Positions 13,553 to 19,869 of a DNA stretch of 22,705 nucleotides are shown here, one piece after another (position 1 is the stretch's first letter; each line of letters opens with the position of its first letter). Below the pieces are notes generated by a model. The model did no database searches. It saw nothing but the letters and a program-made list of their open reading frames with translations, and was not told where the DNA came from. This DNA comes from a virus, in IMG/VR virus record IMGVR_UViG_3300017963_000771, positions 1-22,705 of that record. The stretch is one strand, 5' to 3'. Position numbers and translations under genes: made by a program.

Positions 13553-16120
13553 ATGGCGGCGATCCTTTTTCCTTACCGGCCTATCGGAACCATCGTAGAG
13601 CGATGGGCCTGGAATACCGACCTGATTGAAGCCAAAGACGGGAAGGAAACTCGACGCGCCGTTCGGGAAGTCCCCCGGCTTTGGTTTGAATGGGATGTAC
13701 TGGTAACGGATCGGGTGTATAACTCACTCGTCCGTGCTCAACATTCCCTGACGTTCAAGGTTCCCATCTGGCAGGAAGGGGAAGTAACGACCAGCCAGAT
13801 AACCGCAGGCGCATCCACAGTGGCGGTTGATACTGATGTCGGGGACTGGCGAACATCTTTCATTATCTGGGCTTCTGAGACTTCGAACGAAGTTTTAGAT
13901 ATTGATTCCGTGGGCTCAGATATTATCAACATTGACGGGACAGTCGGTAGCACCTACGCAGCTGGGGCGGTGGTGGCACCGATCCGAACGGCCAGGCTGG
14001 CGAACCTGGTGCGCCTGCGCGACGATTCTATCTTCAGCCTGCTGCGGCTCACCTGGATTGTCACCGACCCGACCGCCTTCACGGCCTACGACTGGTCCGT
14101 GCAGCTGCTCGACGATGATGTAATTACGGACCTGTATGTGAAGGAAGGGGAATTCGTGGGCCGCACCCTGCAAGCGGCTGTCGAGGAATACGACTTCGGG
14201 ACCGGCGAGGTAGGTTTCGAGGTTCAGTACGACGAAGACAAATGGGGGATGCCGGCGATGAATTATGAAGTGTTCACCCCGGCTGAAGCCTGGCAATGGA
14301 AAACGTGGTTCCATAAAATGCAGGGCCGGTTCGGACATTTCTATCTGCCGACCTTCAAAAAGGACATTATACTCGCTGATGATTTCACCGCGTCCGACCG
14401 GTGGCTCACTATCGAGAATATCGGCTACGTGACTTATCTCGACGCACTGACCAGCAATAAATATTTACTGTTCCAGCGACCGGGGAACCTCGATCCGCTA
14501 CCCCGGTATATCACCGAATCAGCTGCGGTTGATTCAGATACAGAACAGATCCGGATTGACTCTAATCTCGGTTTCGCTGGTACACCGGAATCCTTCACGG
14601 CGATATCCTGGTTACATGCCTGTCGCCTGGCCGCTGACCAGGTAGAGCTTGCGTTTTCACCAGGAAGCCGAACGACTGTCTCTGTCCCTGTAATCGAGCG
14701 TATAACGAGCCTGGCCGATATTCCCGATCCAGACCCAGAAGAATACGAGATCGCGCTTTACGTGGCCGTTACAGGCACCTATGCCGACGATTATTATGAT
14801 ATCTTGACCGACCTCGGCTGGAATGTGACCATTTACGCAGACGGAACCTTGCCAGCGGTGGGGAACCATGATTTCGACGCCATTTTTGCACAGGGGTTCG
14901 GCATCAGCCAGGCCACGAACGGGGCTCTACTCCGGAGCTATGAGGCCGCAGGCGTCCCCGTCCTGGTCGGCTGTTCCTCGGGGGATATGTCCAGCAATTT
15001 CGGTTCGCTGCTGGCCGAGATGGGGTTCGCCACCAACAGCAACAGCAACAGCGGTTCGTCTCCGGTGAAACAGAAAGACCCGTCATTCCACCAGGTTGCA
15101 GGCCATGAAATTCTGAATGGAACCACGCAGGATGAAGAAACGGGCGAATGGTCAACGAACCTGCGGCTCGGGAACCCGCAGGCCATCACTACCCGAGATG
15201 ATGCTTACGGGAAGAAGGACTACATTTGGGACGATGCCAGCCCCATCGGGACGACGCTGGCCTGGTCCTGCATTCCTACTGACGATCCAGGGGACCGCAG
15301 GCAGATCGGTATAATTGCCATAGACGCCGGGGAAGACGGCTTCACAACGCGCTGTCTATTTCTGGGGCATCTACAGACCAGCAGCGCCGATCAAATGTCT
15401 GACGACGGAAAGGCGCTTCTGCACAATGGTTTGAAATGGATTCTCTCGGACTTCCAAAGTTTTGCCGCTATTCCGCTCACCCATTCGGGCCTTGACACCT
15501 TTGCGCTCACCGCCTCGGGCTCTGAATTCTGGAAGGGCGCGAACGGCTCGGCTTCCAGGGTAACTTCGGTCGATCCCCCGAACACCTATCAGGGAACCGG
15601 GCTGAATGTACAGGGGACTGACCAGTACATTTATAGCTTCGGGGAAGTCTCTGGAAATTGGGAATTTCATTGTCAATGGATCTATCGGGGAGCGGGCGCA
15701 GGGAACAACCGTTTCGGCTTCGCCTGGAACTGCCAGATAAACCACCAGACGGGCGGGGGCGTGGATATCCTCGACGGGTATGTCTTCCAGCTGGACAACG
15801 TTGACGGGGCCTGGGTGCGCTACTACGCGCAGTACAACGACCCGCCTGGGGAATGGGTGCAGGCCAGCCAGTTTATTTCGGGAACGTCGGCCGATTGGGA
15901 TGGTGATGTTTTATATAATTCTCAGCTTCGGTTTTACGATAACCTCTTTCAGTATCGCCAGTGGAAAGAAGGACAAGACGAACCGCCTGGAGCCTGGGGC
16001 GCGGGCGGCGCTGCCTACACCACTCCGAACTCGGGCCAGGTTGGGCTTTACATTGAACTCGGTAATCCTACCTGTGAAGTAGACATTTCGTATGTGAAAC
16101 TTTTCACCCCGACCTCGTAA
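13553..16120 (+). CDS. Composite tail hub-like protein with GATase1-like and ConA-like domains
   Basis: This 855-residue mosaic protein has three parts. Residues 1 to about 390 look like a tail hub/distal tail protein: FPYRPIGTIVERWAW and a two-part layout ending in WKTWFHKMQGRFGHFYLPTF, with a probable beta insertion at about 80-145. Residues about 397-632 form an alpha/beta domain like class I glutamine amidotransferase-like (GATase1/ThuA-like) folds: EIALYVAVTG, LGWNVTIYADG, DAIFAQGFG, AAGVPVLVGCSSGDM, and a terminal FLGHLQ with DDGKALLHNGLKWIL. Residues about 640-855 read as a concanavalin/LamG-like beta sandwich (WEFHCQWIYRGAGAGNNRFG, GYVFQLDNVDGAWVRYY, QLRFYDNLFQYRQW), probably glycan binding. 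The position right after the tape measure fits a distal tail component. Catalysis is doubtful, although Cys474 and His606 sit at suggestive places. Confidence 0.78.
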   Translation: MAAILFPYRPIGTIVERWAWNTDLIEAKDGKETRRAVREVPRLWFEWDVLVTDRVYNSLVRAQHSLTFKVPIWQEGEVTTSQITAGASTVAVDTDVGDWRTSFIIWASETSNEVLDIDSVGSDIINIDGTVGSTYAAGAVVAPIRTARLANLVRLRDDSIFSLLRLTWIVTDPTAFTAYDWSVQLLDDDVITDLYVKEGEFVGRTLQAAVEEYDFGTGEVGFEVQYDEDKWGMPAMNYEVFTPAEAWQWKTWFHKMQGRFGHFYLPTFKKDIILADDFTASDRWLTIENIGYVTYLDALTSNKYLLFQRPGNLDPLPRYITESAAVDSDTEQIRIDSNLGFAGTPESFTAISWLHACRLAADQVELAFSPGSRTTVSVPVIERITSLADIPDPDPEEYEIALYVAVTGTYADDYYDILTDLGWNVTIYADGTLPAVGNHDFDAIFAQGFGISQATNGALLRSYEAAGVPVLVGCSSGDMSSNFGSLLAEMGFATNSNSNSGSSPVKQKDPSFHQVAGHEILNGTTQDEETGEWSTNLRLGNPQAITTRDDAYGKKDYIWDDASPIGTTLAWSCIPTDDPGDRRQIGIIAIDAGEDGFTTRCLFLGHLQTSSADQMSDDGKALLHNGLKWILSDFQSFAAIPLTHSGLDTFALTASGSEFWKGANGSASRVTSVDPPNTYQGTGLNVQGTDQYIYSFGEVSGNWEFHCQWIYRGAGAGNNRFGFAWNCQINHQTGGGVDILDGYVFQLDNVDGAWVRYYAQYNDPPGEWVQASQFISGTSADWDGDVLYNSQLRFYDNLFQYRQWKEGQDEPPGAWGAGGAAYTTPNSGQVGLYIELGNPTCEVDISYVKLFTPTS
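15035..15052 (+). repeat. Three tandem AACAGC hexamers
   Basis: (AACAGC)x3 encodes Asn-Ser-Asn-Ser-Asn-Ser in a flexible stretch of the GATase1-like domain (about residues 495-500), followed by GSS. Copy number changes would keep the reading frame and only alter linker length. Confidence 0.8.
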
Positions 16121-16129
16121 GGGAAGACC

Positions 16130-16903
16130 ATGGCCGCAATCGAACTATTTGAATTCCTGGTCGATGGTACATACTACCGATACACTTCAGGCAGCGTCAC
16201 CGTTGATAAAGGGGGGAATGATTTTACTGCGGTTCCCATCAGCCGGGGAACCTTCCCCAATACGGACGACCTGAACAAGACGACCCTGGAAGTGAAGGCC
16301 ATGCGGGACAATCCTTTCGTCGTTGCCGCCCTGGCCAGCCCACAGCCTGCGGACTTGACGGTCTATGGGGAATACTCGGGCGGCACCTGGGCAACCATAT
16401 GGAAAGGGCGCATGGTGGCCCTGTCTCTACATGGGGCCGAGGCTACGGTCGTGACGGAAAGCCTGCTGTCGATCATCAACCGCGCCGCCCTGGTGGCCCG
16501 CTATCAGATCCTTTGCAGGCACGTTTTATTTTCAACGCAATGTGGTGTCACGAAGGCGACGTATAAGTTCACTGGAACCGTGGACGCCATCAATGGAACC
16601 ACCATCACCGTTACGGGCCTGAATGGGGAAACGGACGGATACTATGAAGGGGGGTACGCCAAGTTCGGAAGCTATGACTATAGAATGATAACCAGCCATG
16701 TCGGGAACGACATTGTGATTTACAACAGCGTCCCCGGCCTGGTGGTCACAACCGCCGTAGACGTGTATCCAGGTTGCGACCATTCCGAGACAGATTGCAA
16801 AGATAAATTTTCGAACCTGGTCAATTATGGCGGCTTCCCCTACATTCCCACGAACAACCCCTTCGGAACCGATGTAACCAAGCCCCGAAAGCGGAGAAGA
16901 TAG
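16130..16903 (+). CDS. Tail tip protein, BR0599/DUF2163-like (lambda gpL-like role)
   Basis: This 257-residue protein has two halves. The N-terminal beta domain (FEFLVDGTYYRYTSG, LEVKAMRDNPFV) matches DUF2163-type hub proteins. The C-terminal half carries the BR0599 signature PGCDHSETDCKDKF with NLVNYGGFPYIP. Four cysteines, C129, C138, C216 and C223, have CX8C and CX6C spacing. Lambda gpL, an equivalent tail-tip protein, holds an iron-sulfur cluster on four cysteines, so a cluster is plausible here. It probably links the hub to the central tail tip protein encoded next, as in gene transfer agents. AAGGGAAG precedes the ATG. The very basic C-terminus ends KPRKRRR. Confidence 0.88.
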   Translation: MAAIELFEFLVDGTYYRYTSGSVTVDKGGNDFTAVPISRGTFPNTDDLNKTTLEVKAMRDNPFVVAALASPQPADLTVYGEYSGGTWATIWKGRMVALSLHGAEATVVTESLLSIINRAALVARYQILCRHVLFSTQCGVTKATYKFTGTVDAINGTTITVTGLNGETDGYYEGGYAKFGSYDYRMITSHVGNDIVIYNSVPGLVVTTAVDVYPGCDHSETDCKDKFSNLVNYGGFPYIPTNNPFGTDVTKPRKRRR

Positions 16904-16914
16904 GAGCGGGAACG

Positions 16915-19341
16915 ATGCCCTTAATAGAGAGTATCGGCGTATTCGTCTTTATGAAGGCGGTTGAATATCTCAACCAGCCCCGGCATTATTCAACCTCGGT
17001 TCACGATCCGTGGGAAACGCTGGATATACCCGAAGCCGAAAGCGGTTCCCCGATTCCAGTTATCTTCGGAACGCGCTGGCTGAATGTGCCGAATGTGGTA
17101 TGGTATGGGGACACGAAGACGCAGAATGTGAAGGTGAAAGAGGGCTCGATCCTTCCCTTCGGCATCGGGGACAAAAAGACAACGGTACATCAAAAGTATT
17201 ACATGGGGATGCACCTTGTATTGTGCCATGCTCCGATTGATGCGGTGAAACAGATCCGCGCCGAAGGGGCAACGCTTTATTCAACCCCAGACATTACCAC
17301 GAACACCACGATTTCGATTGACAAGGAAAATGCCTTCGGGGGAAAGCTGCAATACGGGGGCGTTGTGGGGGATGTAGACATTGAATTCGGCGGGGCGGCT
17401 CAACCTATCAACACGTATTTGTCGGGGATTCTGGGCTCCGATATTCCCGCCTACAGGGGCGTTGTCGGGGCGGTCTTGAATCAATGCTATGTGGCGGCTC
17501 AATCCGCAGAAGTGCGGCCCTGGTCTTTCTACCTGTCAAACCTGGACAGCAACAGCTGCGGCCCGAATTCCCTGGATATGAACCCCGCCCACATTATCGA
17601 CCTGTGTTTGACGGAACCGTGGGGCCTGGGGCGGGATTCGGCCGATGTGGATTCAACCTCATTCACCACAGCGAACACGCAGCTGGACACCGAAGAACTT
17701 GGCTTGTCGTTGGCCTGGATGAGCAGCGCACCCATTCAAGAATTGATTGAAAATGTACTGCGTCATATCATGGGGGTTTTATATACCGACCCTGAAGACG
17801 GTAAGTTTCATTTAACCCTGATGCGGAACGGGGATTCGTCGGCCCTGTCTTTGGATGAAACAAACGTAATCGAGATTATTTCCTACAGTAAGCCGCTGCT
17901 GACCGAACTGGTCAATCAGGTTATAGTCAAGTACAAAAGCCGGGACGACCGCGACCAGACTATTACCCTACACAACCAGGGATTGATTGAACAAACCGGC
18001 GTCGTCACCACGCAGGAAATCGAATACGATATGGTGGTGGAGGAAGCCACCGCGCAGAAACTTGCGGCCAGGGATCTGCGGAACCTGTCAACGCCCCTGG
18101 CCCGTATCGAAATGCTGGTGAACCGGGAAGCCCTGGATGTCCGGATCGGCCAGATTGTGACGCTTACTTGGGACCGCTATAGCCTGGATGAAACAGATTT
18201 TCGGGTGATGGAAATTGATTACGGCAATCTACAAGGCGGGGAAATCCGTATCACCGCTGTTGAAGACATTTACGGGGTGGATACAGCCGTCTACGCTTCC
18301 CCCCCTGCAACGAAGTGGGTGAACCCTTTCAATGAACCTGCGGACGCTACGAACCGCTATGTCTATGAATCCCCGTACTGGGAACTGATTCGGTTTTTCG
18401 GTTCCACGACAACTGTCTGGGACGAGATTGCCGACGATGCAGGCTGGGTGCAAGCGGCCATCGAGAAGCCTTCAGGGGACGCCTTTCAATATGAATTCTG
18501 GACGAGATTGACTGCGGATTCCTATGACGAGGAAGATGATATCGCCGATTTCAGCCCGACCGGAACCTTGACGGAAGACCTTGACCCAGAAGTAACCACC
18601 AGCACGACCTTGACGGAAGTCTATGATTTTGACCTGGTGGCCCTGAATACGTACTGCATCATCGGGGACGAATTCTGTGAAGTGACGGCCTTCAATGCCA
18701 CGACCGGGGCTATCACTTTAAAGCGCGGCGTACTGGACACGGTTCCGGTGTCTCACTCGCTGGGGGATCGGGTGTATTTCGCACAGGATGCAACCGCAGA
18801 CGATCCGACCGAATACGCCTCGGCTGATGTGGTGAAGTCAAAGGCCCTTCCTTCCACATCGCTCGGAACCCTGGACATAGGGGACGCGACGGAAGACACC
18901 ACGACCATGGACGACCGGATGTATCGGCCGTATCCCCCTGGTAACTTCCAGCTGAATTCGTCGGCCTGGCCCGCCTTCATCACCGGGGCGCTGACGGTCA
19001 CTTGGGCGCACCGCAACCGGCTGACGCAGATTTCCGGATTCACCCAGCAAGACACCGGCGATATCGGCCCTGAAGCCACGACCACTTACACCGTCAAAAT
19101 CTGGGACGAGGAAGACGACCTGATCGTCAATTCCACCGGGATCGCCACCACCAGCTACGCCCTGTCGATTGCAAATGAAATCACCCTTTCGGCCCTGGCA
19201 GCTGGGGCGCGGCCGAATGAGACAATGCGGGTGCTGGTGTCTTCCCAGCGCGACGGGTTTGATTCCTGGCAGGAACACGATTTCGTGATTGTCGAATGCC
19301 GAGGTTATGGCATGTTTTACGGAGCCTATTACGGGGAGTAA
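16915..19341 (+). CDS. Large tail tip protein (lambda J / GTA megatron-like)
   Basis: This 808-residue protein is probably the central tail tip or host-contact hub. GSPIPVIFGTRWLNVPNVVW near residue 45 is a typical opening of these proteins. Residues about 240-460 contain the phage-tail_3-type core (IQELIENVLRHIMGVLYTDP, LTELVNQVIVKYKSRDDRDQ, RIGQIVTLTWDRYSLDETDF). A domain with ALNTYCIIGDEFCEVTAF and TGAITLKRGVLDT follows, then a fibronectin III-like C-terminal region (FITGALTVTWAHRNRLTQ, YTVKIWDEEDDLIV). It starts 11 bases after the BR0599 gene, leaving no room for the NlpC/P60 peptidase gene usually found here. AGGAG supports the start. A TIM-barrel glycosidase region, as in true GTA megatrons, is not visible. 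Confidence 0.88.
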   Translation: MPLIESIGVFVFMKAVEYLNQPRHYSTSVHDPWETLDIPEAESGSPIPVIFGTRWLNVPNVVWYGDTKTQNVKVKEGSILPFGIGDKKTTVHQKYYMGMHLVLCHAPIDAVKQIRAEGATLYSTPDITTNTTISIDKENAFGGKLQYGGVVGDVDIEFGGAAQPINTYLSGILGSDIPAYRGVVGAVLNQCYVAAQSAEVRPWSFYLSNLDSNSCGPNSLDMNPAHIIDLCLTEPWGLGRDSADVDSTSFTTANTQLDTEELGLSLAWMSSAPIQELIENVLRHIMGVLYTDPEDGKFHLTLMRNGDSSALSLDETNVIEIISYSKPLLTELVNQVIVKYKSRDDRDQTITLHNQGLIEQTGVVTTQEIEYDMVVEEATAQKLAARDLRNLSTPLARIEMLVNREALDVRIGQIVTLTWDRYSLDETDFRVMEIDYGNLQGGEIRITAVEDIYGVDTAVYASPPATKWVNPFNEPADATNRYVYESPYWELIRFFGSTTTVWDEIADDAGWVQAAIEKPSGDAFQYEFWTRLTADSYDEEDDIADFSPTGTLTEDLDPEVTTSTTLTEVYDFDLVALNTYCIIGDEFCEVTAFNATTGAITLKRGVLDTVPVSHSLGDRVYFAQDATADDPTEYASADVVKSKALPSTSLGTLDIGDATEDTTTMDDRMYRPYPPGNFQLNSSAWPAFITGALTVTWAHRNRLTQISGFTQQDTGDIGPEATTTYTVKIWDEEDDLIVNSTGIATTSYALSIANEITLSALAAGARPNETMRVLVSSQRDGFDSWQEHDFVIVECRGYGMFYGAYYGE

Positions 19342-19347
19342 AAGACC

Positions 19348-19854
19348 ATGGCCGCAACCGTTGGGGGAAATTTAGGACTGTCGCATTCGTGGGCCTTCCG
19401 CGAATCTGGCTGGAAAACCGGGATGGACGCGAACCTGTTGAAGCTCGACGCCCTGGTTCAGCTGAACGTGATATCCAATGTCGTCACCGCACCACCTGGC
19501 GGGGAAAGCGATGGGGATATCTACATCATACCAGCCGGGGCGACAGGGGACTGGTCGGGCAAGACGAACCAAATTGCTGTCTATGTTGTTTCGGCGTACA
19601 GCTACTATACACCGAATACGGGCTTCCTGGCTTACGTCCAGGCCGATGGCAATGTCTATGCCTATTCCGGAGCGGCCTGGGTCGCCATTGCAGGCGGCGG
19701 CGGTCCCCTTCCTGCGGGCACCTGGTCCGACCCTTTCAACTTTGCTTCAGGCGCGGCGTATGCCTGGTTCGATGTGACTAATTCGGTGTGGCGGGGGAAG
19801 ATCGGATCCGCACCCAGCGGGGAAACCGATGGCAATATTTTCATCCTCGGATAA
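19348..19854 (+). CDS. DUF2793 domain protein, tail-associated
   Basis: This 168-residue protein carries a DUF2793 domain at about 45-112: PPGGESDGDIYIIPAGATGD, QIAVYVVSAYSYYTPNTGFL, then YVQADGNVYAYSGAAW. The N-terminal WKTGMDANLLKLDALVQL is the usual lead-in. DUF2793 occurs in phage tail fibre or tip-associated proteins, so it may connect the tail tip with the following fibre-like protein. The C-terminus (APSGETDGNIFILG, 155-168) repeats the first strand of the domain (APPGGESDGDIYIIP, 48-62) and then stops, as if a second copy had been cut short. The start context AGACCATGGCCGCAA is identical to that of the gene at 16130. Confidence 0.78.
   Translation: MAATVGGNLGLSHSWAFRESGWKTGMDANLLKLDALVQLNVISNVVTAPPGGESDGDIYIIPAGATGDWSGKTNQIAVYVVSAYSYYTPNTGFLAYVQADGNVYAYSGAAWVAIAGGGGPLPAGTWSDPFNFASGAAYAWFDVTNSVWRGKIGSAPSGETDGNIFILG
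19817..19847 (+). repeat. Partial duplication of the DUF2793 start
   Basis: Bases 19817-19847 match 19499-19529 at 25 of 31 positions in the same frame. The copy ends at the gene's 3' end, so the protein closes with the first strand of an incomplete second repeat. Confidence 0.6.
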
Positions 19855-19869
19855 AGGAGAAGGCAACCC

